From Stenomitos frigidus ULC18 (lineage in GTDB: Bacteria; Cyanobacteriota; Cyanobacteriia; Leptolyngbyales; Leptolyngbyaceae), in the NCBI RefSeq assembly GCF_003003795.1, contig NZ_PVWK01000123.1, positions 37,638 to 101,637 on the forward strand: 64,000 nt of DNA, written 5' to 3'. This document shows positions 51,873 through 61,733 of this stretch, piece by piece. The notes below the pieces were generated by a model. It did no database searches and had not been told where the DNA came from. It saw only the letters and a program-made list of their open reading frames with translations. The position numbers were made by a program, and so were the translations under genes. Every line of letters begins with the position of its first letter. The first letter of the stretch is position 1.

Positions 51873-52835
51873 TCACCCCACCGCCTTTAGTGCGATAAAC
51901 GTTTCAAAAATTTTCACGCCGACATCGTTCATGCGAATCTGCAAGTCATCCAGCGTTTCGTGTAAGCCCGCTTCGATAATGTCGTCGATCGTAAGGTAGT
52001 CAAGGTCAGAACGCAGTCGCCCCAGAGTGCGCTCAACGGGAGTGCGCCAAGTGCCGATGGGTGTGCCTGTAATTTGGTGAAGCGATCGCTCTGCTTGCAG
52101 CAGACAAAACCGCACCGATCGTGGGAAGTCTCGCTCTAAAATCAAAAATTCGGCAATCGAATTGGGCGAAAGGCGATGTAAGCCTTGCTTGCGGTACATT
52201 TCGTAAGCGCTAGCAGATTTTAACAACGCCATCCACTGTAGCTCGTCCAGCGTACTGCCAACATCTTTAATAGACGGCAGCAAGATGAAATATTTAACGT
52301 CGAGAATCCGTGCTGTTTTGTCGGCTCGTTCAAGAAACCTGCCAATTTGCCCAAAATGCCAGCCTTCGTTATGCGTCATCGTGGCATTCATCACGCCGAT
52401 AAACTGATGGCTCGACAGTTTGACTTCCTCAAAAAAGTGCAGAACGGCAGAAAGATCCTGGAGCGATCGCGTCTGTGCCACTTCAGTCACCATCAGGTAA
52501 AACGAATTCACCTGATGCCACATCTCTGAGGAAATAATCTCCCGTACCGATCGCGCATTTTCGCGCGCGCTACGTAGGCAAGACACGATCGAGTTCGGAT
52601 AATCCGGGTCAAAGGCCAGAAACTGAATGACTTTTTCGGCGGTCGCTTCGCCATAACGCTCTTGAAAGAGCGGCAAATCGCCCGTGGTCATGATGATCGG
52701 TTCCCACTGCTGAGTGGTGCCAGCAGGCGAATCGAGCAGCAGGTTCAAGTTCACTTCGACAAAACGAGCCACATTCTCTGCCCGCTCGACATAGCGATTG
52801 AGCCAGTAAATTGAATCAGCAACACGACTTAGCAT
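51873..52835 (-). CDS. Alpha-E domain protein
   Basis: A 320-residue all-helical alpha-E (DUF403) protein. It begins M-L-S-R-V-A-D-S-I-Y-W-L-N-R-Y-V-E-R-A-E-N-V-A-R-F, the strongly conserved start, and has N-A-R-S-V-R-E-I-I-S-S-E-M-W near 120 and F-L-E-R-A-D-K-T-A-R-I-L-D near 170. The family always travels with circularly permuted ATP-grasp and transglutaminase genes, as here, and is thought to take part in the same peptide-modifying path. No catalytic residues are established. The spacing to its neighbours is widened by heptamer repeats. Confidence 0.92.
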   Translation of the reverse strand: MLSRVADSIYWLNRYVERAENVARFVEVNLNLLLDSPAGTTQQWEPIIMTTGDLPLFQERYGEATAEKVIQFLAFDPDYPNSIVSCLRSARENARSVREIISSEMWHQVNSFYLMVTEVAQTRSLQDLSAVLHFFEEVKLSSHQFIGVMNATMTHNEGWHFGQIGRFLERADKTARILDVKYFILLPSIKDVGSTLDELQWMALLKSASAYEMYRKQGLHRLSPNSIAEFLILERDFPRSVRFCLLQAERSLHQITGTPIGTWRTPVERTLGRLRSDLDYLTIDDIIEAGLHETLDDLQIRMNDVGVKIFETFIALKAVG

Positions 52836-52848
52836 GGGAAGAAGAAGT

Positions 52849-52982
52849 TTTAAATTTTGAGTTTTGAGTTATGAGTTTTAAGACTTGAGTTAAATACAGG
52901 TTCAAGCTTTGAGCAACGGGTCTTTGAGTGATCGATCTTTGAGCGAGGATCAACTCAGAACTCGTCAATCAAAACTCAAACC
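52849..52982. repeat. TTTTGAG heptamer tract between ATP-grasp and alpha-E genes
   Basis: TTTTGAGTTTTGAGTTATGAG and several degenerate units (52856-52910), with AACTCAAA-type units at the other end (52960-52982). Two orientations face each other, so the tract can fold back. Confidence 0.75.
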
Positions 52983-54416
52983 TTATTCACAGACAACCCA
53001 CGTATCTTTACTGCCGCCACCTTGCGAGGAATTGACAACCAAAGAATCTTTGCGCAGCGCGACACGAGTTAAGCCACCTGGACTAACGTAGATTTTTTTG
53101 CCGTAAAGAATATAGGGGCGCAGATCGACGTGACGACCTTCAAAGTGATCATCAACCAGGGTTGGCACTCGCGATAAAGAGAGCGTTGGTTGAGCGATAT
53201 AGTTGCGTGGCGATGCCTGAATCCGTCCGGCAAAATCTTCGCGCTCGGCTGATGTGGCGATCGGGCCAATCAACATCCCGTATCCGCCGGACTCATCTGC
53301 CGCTTTCACGACCAATTTGTCTAGATTTGCCAGTACATGCTGCTGCTGCTGCTGTTCCCAGCAAAGATAGGTTGGCACGTTTGCCAAAATAGGCTCCTCG
53401 TTGAGATAGTAGCGAATCATTGCTGGCACGTAGGAGTAGATCACTTTATCGTCCGCTACGCCAGTACCCAGAGCATTTGCTAAAGCGACCTTGCCCGCCC
53501 GATAAACATCCATGAGACCAGGAATGCCCAAGAGTGAATCAGGACGGAAAGCTTTGGGATCAATAAAAATATCGTCAATACGCCGATACACCACATCAAC
53601 GCGCTTTAAGCCTTTGGTCGTCCGCATTTGCAGATACCCATCTGCCACAATCAGGTCGCGGCCTTCGACGAGCTCTACGCCCATCTGCTGCGCTAAGAAG
53701 GAATGCTCAAAGTAGGCAGAGTTGTAGATGCCAGGAGTCAACACAACAACCGTTGGATCGGTCAGGTGCGGTGGTGCGAGGTTGAGCAGCGTTTCTAGCA
53801 GATGACTGGGGTATTCTTCCACCGGCTGAATCTGCATCGTGTTAAAAACAAGCGGAAACGTGCTCTTCATCACGCGCCGATTTTCGAGGACGTACGAAAC
53901 ACCCGACGGGCAGCGCAGATTGTCTTCGAGGACGAACCATTGCCCATCACGATCGCGCACTAAATCTGTTCCCGTAATGTGACACCAGATGCCACCAGGT
54001 GGTTTGAGCCCCATGCACGGCTTCAAAAAGCCACTGGCAGAATAGATAATTTCAGACGGGATAATGCCATCTCGCAGAATTTTCTGCTCATTGTAGATAT
54101 CGGCCAGAAACAAGTTAAGCGCGTAAATTCGTTGCTCCAAGCCTTTTTCCAGCGTTGCCCACTCGTTCGCCGAAACAATGCGAGGAATCAGGTCGAAGGG
54201 AATGATGCGCTCTGTCCCCTGATTGTCGCTGTAGACGTTAAACGTCACGCCCATTTTAAAGAGCGCGATCTGCGCTGCTTGCTGTCGCCGCTGCACCTCT
54301 TCAGGCGAGAGCGAATTGATGCGATCGATCAACGGCATCGCGTCAGGACGAGGCTCCCCTTTGGCTGCGAAGAGTTCGTCATAGAAATTCCCTGGCTCGT
54401 AGTCGTCGAATTGCAC
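52983..54416 (-). CDS. Circularly permuted ATP-grasp protein (DUF404/DUF407)
   Basis: About 478 residues, the circularly permuted ATP-grasp type 2 family. It starts [16 protein letters not shown], has [26 protein letters not shown] near 195-210, [18 protein letters not shown] and the late [13 protein letters not shown]. Such enzymes are predicted to form amide bonds, making a peptide that partner proteins process. GTG at 54416 matches the family start; the frame is open to 54587 but that part is unlike the family. First gene of the leftward set. Confidence 0.88.
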   Translation of the reverse strand: MQFDDYEPGNFYDELFAAKGEPRPDAMPLIDRINSLSPEEVQRRQQAAQIALFKMGVTFNVYSDNQGTERIIPFDLIPRIVSANEWATLEKGLEQRIYALNLFLADIYNEQKILRDGIIPSEIIYSASGFLKPCMGLKPPGGIWCHITGTDLVRDRDGQWFVLEDNLRCPSGVSYVLENRRVMKSTFPLVFNTMQIQPVEEYPSHLLETLLNLAPPHLTDPTVVVLTPGIYNSAYFEHSFLAQQMGVELVEGRDLIVADGYLQMRTTKGLKRVDVVYRRIDDIFIDPKAFRPDSLLGIPGLMDVYRAGKVALANALGTGVADDKVIYSYVPAMIRYYLNEEPILANVPTYLCWEQQQQQHVLANLDKLVVKAADESGGYGMLIGPIATSAEREDFAGRIQASPRNYIAQPTLSLSRVPTLVDDHFEGRHVDLRPYILYGKKIYVSPGGLTRVALRKDSLVVNSSQGGGSKDTWVVCE

Positions 54417-54743
54417 AGCGCTAGATCCAATGTATACACCCTCATGAATAGAGGGGACAGTAACCGCAAACAGTAGCTTCTGATACTTTTTCGCGCGCCG
54501 ATGCGACTTTGAGAAGAAAAGTAAAGTCGATTTTCCACGCTGAGTGCCAGGGAGTGTGGGCAGTTGAGGTGAAAATGACCTTGGCAAATGCAGCCAAAAG
54601 CTTTTGTACTGCGATCGCGTTTACAACCTTATCGGCTTCCGGGGAGTCCAACTCAGAACAGCCTCAATTCAATTCGTAGATTCGTCCTGAACGTTGACAA
54701 ATCTTCTGTAACAGGTAAAAGAACCTACACGAACTAAACGTTT

Positions 54744-54956
54744 ATGTGCCTTTATCCTCCTGCTCTGCTGTCAGGCTTGCTGCTAGTGCTGCTAGTAGCT
54801 GAATTGAGAGATGCCAAGGCGATCGCTCATCAAACCCTGCGATCGGATCATCAATCTACTGCTGTTGCCCAGCTAGCGGATGCAACCGTACAAACCTTTC
54901 ACCGTGGCAGTGGTCGCCATCAGCTTTTTTGGGAAGCGACGCTCTCTCAAGGTTAA
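54744..54956 (+). CDS. patX: PatX-type RGSGR peptide precursor
   Basis: A 70-residue protein: a hydrophobic export segment (ALLSGLLLVLLVAE, about 7-20), a polar middle and the motif H53-R-G-S-G-R58 near the C-terminus. RGSGR is the pentapeptide that binds HetR and ends PatS. PatX proteins, an ancient HetR-linked family, combine such a signal-like start with an H-R-G-x-G-R motif and are encoded upstream of hetR; here hetR is 626 bases downstream on the same strand. The peptide is probably released and acts as a HetR inhibitor. Twelve residues follow the motif, so processing would be needed. No clear ribosome site precedes the ATG. Confidence 0.85.
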   Translation: MCLYPPALLSGLLLVLLVAELRDAKAIAHQTLRSDHQSTAVAQLADATVQTFHRGSGRHQLFWEATLSQG

Positions 54957-56491
<1,535 letters not shown>

Positions 56492-56524
56492 GCAAGAGGG
56501 CACAGGGACGGCAGGGGAAGTTCC

Positions 56525-57583
56525 TTATCCCTCATCCCTTACGCGCAGTACGCCTAATCCCGGTTGCTCGTCTGGTCTTAACCGCCCATTTTGAAAGCTG
56601 GCGCCTAAAAACGGAGCATCCAGAAGATTCAAATGGCTGTCTAAGTCTAGATAGTCGGCAAGGGGCGAAAGGTGAGCAAACGCCGTATTGAGCAACGGGC
56701 TGTCAGAGTAGCAGCCAAACATGATCTTTAAACCACAGGCGCGCGCAGTATGGATCATGCGCCATGCCTCGGTTAAGCCACCCGCTTTCATCAGTTTGAT
56801 ATTGATACCATGCACCCGGTCTGCTAATGGCGGAATGTCATAACTGGTGAAACAGCTTTCGTCCACAAAGATGGGGAGGGGCGATTCTCGGTAGAGCGCT
56901 GGCAAGTCACCTTCCTGGCCTTTAGCAAGGGGTTGCTCGATATAAGTGATACCTTGCTCCGCTAGCCAGTAAGACATTTTCAATGCTTCCTCCAGGCTCC
57001 AGCCACCGTTAGCATCGACGCTGATTTGGTCGATATGAGGCGCAACGGTTTGTACCGCTAACAGCATGGCCTGGTCTGCCTCAATCCCTGCTGGGCCACC
57101 CAGTTTGATCTTGAGTGCCCGAATGGTGGGCACTTGTTCTAACCAGGCTTTAAGGCGCTGCTGGGCCACCTCAGGTGGATTAATGCCGATCGTAATCGAG
57201 GTCGGAGCAATGCGATCGCGATCCAAGCCCCAAAGCTGCCACAACGGTTGCTTTGCCCACTTGCCAATCCAATCATGCAAGGCAATATCCAACGCGGCGC
57301 GTGCGCCAGACGGTAACCCCGCGTCTAGCATAAGCCGCTCAATACGCTGACATTCAAAGGGACTGAGGGCTTTCAGTAATGGAGCGATTTTTTGCAACGA
57401 TCGCGCAATCGCCTCGGTTGTTTGGGAGTGTTCGCCGATCGAAAACGGTGAGGCTTCTCCCCAACCCTCGACGCCTTCATGCTCGATCGTGACCCAAACA
57501 TTCGTTGTCCGAGCCGTCGTGCCACGACTAATAGTGAGCGGAAACCGTTTGTGAACTGTGAAAAGTTGAACACGCAGCTGCAT
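56525..57583 (-). CDS. Dipeptide epimerase / enolase-superfamily enzyme (L-Ala-D/L-Glu epimerase-like)
   Basis: A 352-residue enzyme of the muconate lactonizing group. Catalytic lysine pair in A-L-K-I-K-L-G-G (about 168), metal ligands in S-V-D-A-N-G-G-W (about 192), I-E-Q-P-L (about 217) and F-V-D-E-S (about 243), and the second lysine in N-I-K-L-M-K-A-G-G-L. The D-A-N-G-G-W, E-Q-P and K-L-M-K-A-G-G forms match dipeptide epimerases that invert L-Ala-D-Glu from murein turnover. o-Succinylbenzoate synthase (MenC) is the alternative but its motifs differ. Convergent with hetR at 33 bases; murein recycling would fit the nearby wall genes. Confidence 0.82.
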   Translation of the reverse strand: MQLRVQLFTVHKRFPLTISRGTTARTTNVWVTIEHEGVEGWGEASPFSIGEHSQTTEAIARSLQKIAPLLKALSPFECQRIERLMLDAGLPSGARAALDIALHDWIGKWAKQPLWQLWGLDRDRIAPTSITIGINPPEVAQQRLKAWLEQVPTIRALKIKLGGPAGIEADQAMLLAVQTVAPHIDQISVDANGGWSLEEALKMSYWLAEQGITYIEQPLAKGQEGDLPALYRESPLPIFVDESCFTSYDIPPLADRVHGINIKLMKAGGLTEAWRMIHTARACGLKIMFGCYSDSPLLNTAFAHLSPLADYLDLDSHLNLLDAPFLGASFQNGRLRPDEQPGLGVLRVRDEG

Positions 57584-57618
57584 AGAGCAATCCTGTTTGG
57601 TTAAACGTTAGACCGTTT

Positions 57619-57646
57619 GTAGGGAGGTTACCTGTAGCGTCCCTAC
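57619..57646. repeat. Decayed palindrome, GTAGGGA family
   Basis: GTAGGGAGGTTAC and GTAGCGTCCCTAC face each other with two mismatches. It lies in the divergent gap before the S41 protease gene. Confidence 0.65.
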
Positions 57647-57790
57647 GAACAAAAGCCCCTATTGCCCATTGTAAGCCTGACCTAGAAACCACTTTTGAGA
57701 CTAACGATGGAAACGCGGAACTTTGGGTGTTCAGTTTAATTCAACTGAAGGAGCAAACGACTTGTTTGAACAAGAGCAAAGGTGCCGATT

Positions 57791-59071
57791 TTGAACCGTT
57801 TCATGCGATCGAGGCTGCTGTCTCAGCAGTGGTTAATCGCGTTCTTAGCCACTGTGTTAGTGCTTCTGCTGGGCTGGACTTGGACTGCTGTCCCAGTGCT
57901 ATCACGTACTGAGTCATCGCAGGCAAAGGTGTTGGAGCAGGTCTGGCAGACAGTCAACGACAATTTTTATGATTCGAAATTTAATGGCGTTAATTGGCAG
58001 GCGATGCGGCAGAAGTATGCATCTCAAGCGGCAGAGACGCGATCGCCCGAAGCGCTGGCAGTCGTGGTGAACCAGATGCTTGCCGAACTCAACGCCTCGC
58101 ATACGCATTACTATATATCAGCAGAACCAGAGTACTACCAGCTTGCAGGCGTTTTTTGGCGACGAGGCATCCAGCGCCAGCTCAAACCGTTTTTGCCGAA
58201 TGGCAAGCTAGAGTATGCTGGCATTGGTGCTTATACCCGTGACGTTGATGGCAAGACGTTCGTCCGTGCGGTGCTGGATGGTTCGCCTGCTGCCAAAGCG
58301 GGGCTGAAGGTTGGGGATCAACTTCTTAGTGTAGAGGGACAACCCTTTCAGCCTGTGAAATCCTTTGCTGACAAAGCCGATCGCCCAGTTAGCATCCGGG
58401 TTCAGCGCACACCGGATACCGCTCCACAGACGATCGCTGTCACGCCCAAACGGCTAGATCCAACGACCATGTTTCTGGATGCCATGAAAGCCAGCGTCCA
58501 GGTGATCGATCGCGGTAGCAAAAAAATTGGTTACGTTCATATCTGGTCGTATGCCGATGACATTTATCAGCGTCAACTTGAGCAAGAATTGAGCGATCGC
58601 CTCAGCCAAGTCGATGGACTCGTCTGGGATCTGCGCGACGGCTGGGGCGGAGCCGAACCTAGTTACCTGAATCCTTTTACAGCACCCGCGCCCACTGTGA
58701 CATTTACCAATCGCGACGGTACCAAAGGTGGCTTTAACCTGCCCTGGAAAAAGCCCGTCGTGATGCTCGTTAACCAGGGTTCTCGCAGCGGTAAGGAAAT
58801 CCTCGCCTACGGCTTTCGACAGTTTCGGGTCGGCAAAATCGTGGGCAGCAAAACCGCTGGAGCCGTGTTAGCTGGACGCGCTTACATCATGCAGGATGGC
58901 AGTCTGCTGTACCTCGCCGTTGCCGATGTTTTGGTAGACGGACAGCGCATCGAAGGTAAAGGTGTTGCCCCTGATATCGATGTCCCGTTTGCAGTCCCCT
59001 ACGCACAAGGACGCGACCCGCAAAAGGAAGAGGCGATAGCGGCGGTGGTGGAAGCGATCGCAAAGCGGTGA
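57791..59071 (+). CDS. S41 family peptidase with PDZ domain (CtpA/tail-specific type)
   Basis: About 426 residues. An N-terminal hydrophobic segment (WLIAFLATVLVLLLGWTW) anchors or exports it. A helical part (V-N-D-N-F-Y-D-S-K-F-N-G-V-N-W) is followed by a PDZ domain (about 150-235: G-S-P-A-A-K-A-G-L-K-V-G-D-Q-L-L-S-V-E-G) and the S41 core with I-G-Y-V-H-I-W-S-Y, W-D-L-R-D-G-W-G-G, the catalytic Ser in G-S-R-S-G-K-E-I and the Lys in G-S-K-T-A-G. It probably trims C-termini of periplasmic or lumenal proteins. Start uncertain: GTG 57782, TTG 57791 (AAAGGTG upstream) or ATG 57803. It differs from the D1-processing CtpA by its catalytic-domain details. Confidence 0.85.
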   Translation: MNRFMRSRLLSQQWLIAFLATVLVLLLGWTWTAVPVLSRTESSQAKVLEQVWQTVNDNFYDSKFNGVNWQAMRQKYASQAAETRSPEALAVVVNQMLAELNASHTHYYISAEPEYYQLAGVFWRRGIQRQLKPFLPNGKLEYAGIGAYTRDVDGKTFVRAVLDGSPAAKAGLKVGDQLLSVEGQPFQPVKSFADKADRPVSIRVQRTPDTAPQTIAVTPKRLDPTTMFLDAMKASVQVIDRGSKKIGYVHIWSYADDIYQRQLEQELSDRLSQVDGLVWDLRDGWGGAEPSYLNPFTAPAPTVTFTNRDGTKGGFNLPWKKPVVMLVNQGSRSGKEILAYGFRQFRVGKIVGSKTAGAVLAGRAYIMQDGSLLYLAVADVLVDGQRIEGKGVAPDIDVPFAVPYAQGRDPQKEEAIAAVVEAIAKR

Positions 59072-59091
59072 GGTGGAGAAGTTTTGAGTTG

Positions 59092-59205
59092 ATTGCGCGG
59101 TCAGCGGTCAGCGGTCAGCAGTCAGCTTTTTCTAACAACTAACAACCAACAACCAACAACCCCTTCTGCCCTCTACTTCCCTTGCCCCCTCCTGCCTTCT
59201 GCCCT
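59092..59205. repeat. GGTCAGC heptamers and AACAACC/CCCTTCTG tract
   Basis: CGGTCAGCGGTCAGCGGTCAGC (59098-59119), then CTAACAACTAACAACCAACA-type units and a pyrimidine-rich CCCTTCTGCCCTC tract follow the S41 gene. The same order occurs near 51720-51790, which suggests that the composite is copied as a unit. Confidence 0.75.
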
Positions 59206-59312
59206 CTCCTGCATAACCATCCGCGATCGCCCCTACAACAACTGTAGAGAGACTCAGTTGCATCACTATACGTACCTCTAAATCACCTGCCGCATTCGTA
59301 AAGTAAATTGAG

Positions 59313-59888
59313 ATGAAGCAACAATTCTTTGGTTTGGGACTCAGTGCGGGACTCGCGTTGAGCCTGTGTTCGACCGCTGGAGCGGTTCAGCCTGCACCAG
59401 TTGAAGGGAATGCAAACGTGCAGTGGTCTAAGGTCATTAGCGATCCCTTTGACGGTACGGTTGTTTACGACAAAAACTTTAGCCCGTCTGATCACGGGTA
59501 TGTCTTTGTCACCAGTTGGTCAAAAGGGGGCATCCGTGCCACTTACACCTGGTATGAATCAGCGATCGATGGCTATCGAACGGTTTGGCGGAGTCGCTGG
59601 GTGCATCGAAAGGGTAAAAAGGTTGAAGAGCAGTACCCTGAGCAAGAACCCGTCTATCGCTATACGCGCTTTGACGACACGCCCAAAGCCATTATGTTTG
59701 CCGTCAACGGTCAGCTTTACACTTACGAAGATGGCGCGATCGCGCCTGAGTTAGTCACTGCCCTTGCTAACGCACCAGCTGGAAATATGAGAATCCGACT
59801 CGTTTGGAATAACGGCAAAACAAAAGATATTGAAATCGGCAAAGGCACGGTTGAAGCGTGGAAAACTGTTTTTCGAGACAGGACGTGA
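59313..59888 (+). CDS. Secreted hypothetical protein
   Basis: A 191-residue protein with a signal peptide (MKQQFFGLGLSAGLALSLCS, cut near TAGA/VQ). The mature part has many aromatic residues (W-S-K-V-I-S-D-P-F-D-G-T-V-V-Y, R-A-T-Y-T-W-Y, R-S-R-W-V-H-R-K-G-K-K-V-E) and looks like a small beta domain. No domain was recognised. It begins 241 bases after the S41 protease gene on the same strand, so it may be a protease-linked periplasmic or surface protein. Function unknown. Confidence 0.7.
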   Translation: MKQQFFGLGLSAGLALSLCSTAGAVQPAPVEGNANVQWSKVISDPFDGTVVYDKNFSPSDHGYVFVTSWSKGGIRATYTWYESAIDGYRTVWRSRWVHRKGKKVEEQYPEQEPVYRYTRFDDTPKAIMFAVNGQLYTYEDGAIAPELVTALANAPAGNMRIRLVWNNGKTKDIEIGKGTVEAWKTVFRDRT

Positions 59889-59997
59889 TTGCCATATGAA
59901 TCTGTATGGACATTACAGGAACGTCCCTACAGATTGCCAGTATCAAATTGACATTAGAGCGATCGCTAAACCCTCAGATCAGAAGCGAGACAACTTT

Positions 59998-60260
59998 TCA
60001 GGAAGGTGTCAGCATAGTAGGTGGAGTCATCGTCTCCACCAGATAACCTGCCGACATCCAGGCGGTGGCTTGCAGTGAACCCTTACTACGATTGCTCCAC
60101 CAACCACGTTTGCTACGAGCAGAGAGTGGCAAGCCTTCACCCAACAGGGCTTCGATTTCGGTAAACGTCAGAGTGACTTGTAAGCGATCGTTCTGTCGTA
60201 GCGCGTCTAACAGGGCCGATATTTACTTTCACCGGGTTTCTTTTCGCCTTGATCAGACAT
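59998..60260 (-). pseudogene. Frameshifted small conserved gene (DUF7662-like)
   Basis: From an ATG at 60260 the reverse strand reads MSDQGEKKPGESKYR, then a stop; shifting by one base at about 60213-60217 gives ALLDALRQNDRLQVTLTFTE, I-E-A-L-L-G-E-G-L-P-L-S-A-R-S-K-R-G-W-W-S-N-R-S-K-G-S-L-Q-A-T-A-W-M-S-A-G-Y. The W-W-S-N-x-S, L-P-x-S-A-R and A-W-x-x-A-G-Y order is the small family I know as DUF7662. One G seems missing (CGGCC for CGGGCC). Coding-like sequence ends at 59998, possibly truncated. Real mutation, programmed shift and sequence error are all possible. Confidence 0.65.
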
Positions 60261-60575
60261 TTTACACGCCAACGTGTTGTTATTTAGGGTTTGATCGAAT
60301 GCGATCGATCCATTATAAATCTCTTCAAAGTCGCCGCGAGAGAATTTGAGGCAGCAGAGTAAGGGCAAAAACTTCGACCCTCCAGCAGCCGATGGGGACA
60401 ATAATCGAAGAAGTGATCATCGGTAAACTAATCAACCACTACGGTTAGTCGTGGCCCCACAGCCCTTTCGCATAAATTTATCGGAAAAAGGTTAATGGAA
60501 TGTAACTGCTATTACACTAACTGTTGGTCTAAATTGTATGGAGCATTCTGCGCCTAACTTACCAACAAACTAAAG
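60261..60575. other. Spacer with no recognised gene
   Basis: 315 bases between the frameshifted gene and the membrane protein gene, AT-rich toward the right. No hairpin terminator or repeat unit was noticed; it should hold the promoter for the gene at 60576. Confidence 0.35.
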
Positions 60576-61697
60576 ATGGTGGACTGTAATCAATCGCCGG
60601 GACACAACTTCTATCGTTCTGACCCCTTTGCCTATTTACTCATTGAAAAGTTACGGTTTTTTCCTCTGGTTGGTGGTCTGTGGTCAATTGCGATCGCTAC
60701 TGGGTTCTATTTATTAATTGCATGGGTTAGCCATACGCTGTGGTCTAAACCAGGGACAGTAGGGCTCCTCCAAGATTGGGTTCCCTGGATTGCAGCAGTA
60801 CTGATTAATCCAGTGGTTGTAGGTTATTACTTGTGGAGTTTTCACGCGATCGATCGCGTAATTCAAGACCTTAAAACATCTAAGGTTGTCGAAATCGAGC
60901 AGGCAGATATTGAACGCGTTACGTCAACGCTTTATCACAAAAAATGGCGTATTTTTTTAGCGCTGGGTAGCGCTGTTGCGTTCAGTGTTGTTGTCTTTGT
61001 CACGCAACCAAGTCTGAAGAAAAGTTGGACAGGTTCGGGCTTCTTGCCCAATTTGGGAATCACTGCCGCCACGTTCATCGTTGTTTATATGGGTAGTATG
61101 CTGGTGCTCAACCTAATCACAAATATACGCATTCTTCACGGCATTTTAAGAAGAAAAAGGTTGAATGTAAATCCGCTTCACCCCGATCGCTGTGGTGGTC
61201 TTAGACCATTGAGCCATTATTCACTTAAAACAGCGTATTTAATTGCCATTATTGGCATTTGGGTCGGCGTTATAGGCTATCAAACGATTACGCAGGGCAA
61301 CAGCCAGAATTATTGGTTTGCCGGTTTGATCTTTTTACTTTACATTTCGCTCTCGATCGCGTGTTTTTTTGGGCCCTTAGTAACCGCTCACAAAGGAATG
61401 GAGCAAGCAAAGGAAGTTCTTCTACATGAGATTGCTCAACAATTTCAAGCAGACTACACACAGATTCGTAACAGTTTGACCGAAGAAGCCGAGCCACTGA
61501 AAAAACGAACCGAAAAAATTCGTGAACTGCGTGCGGTGTATACGCTGACCGATGAGTTTCCCATCTGGCCCTTTGATACACAAACGTTTCGTCGCTATCT
61601 CTTGACAGCACCGACTCCGCTGATTGCGCCATTGCTGGGCTTACTACAAAAGATCCTTAGTGCGCTGCTCAAACACTGGGGCATTAGTTTAGGCTGA
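60576..61697 (+). CDS. Hypothetical multi-pass membrane protein
   Basis: A 373-residue protein with about six hydrophobic segments (about 26-55, 65-90, 127-147, 163-185, 220-240, 247-270), then a charged helical stretch with coiled-coil tendency (about 275-320: MEQAKEVLLHEIAQQFQADY ... PLKKRTEKIRELRAVY) and a final hydrophobic piece. The H-P-D-R-C-G-G-L-R-P-L-S loop near 205 is a distinctive element that I recall from uncharacterised membrane proteins but cannot name. Convergent with the metallophosphoesterase at 36 bases. Function unknown. Confidence 0.72.
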   Translation: MVDCNQSPGHNFYRSDPFAYLLIEKLRFFPLVGGLWSIAIATGFYLLIAWVSHTLWSKPGTVGLLQDWVPWIAAVLINPVVVGYYLWSFHAIDRVIQDLKTSKVVEIEQADIERVTSTLYHKKWRIFLALGSAVAFSVVVFVTQPSLKKSWTGSGFLPNLGITAATFIVVYMGSMLVLNLITNIRILHGILRRKRLNVNPLHPDRCGGLRPLSHYSLKTAYLIAIIGIWVGVIGYQTITQGNSQNYWFAGLIFLLYISLSIACFFGPLVTAHKGMEQAKEVLLHEIAQQFQADYTQIRNSLTEEAEPLKKRTEKIRELRAVYTLTDEFPIWPFDTQTFRRYLLTAPTPLIAPLLGLLQKILSALLKHWGISLG

Positions 61698-61733
61698 TGA
61701 TTTTGAGTCAAAGGTTTTAGACTGGCGATCAGT

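Noticed and set aside
56525..57583. MenC (o-succinylbenzoate synthase) identity for the enolase-superfamily gene
   Set aside because: The metal and lysine motifs and N-I-K-L-M-K-A-G-G resemble dipeptide epimerases more than MenC, and no men genes are adjacent.
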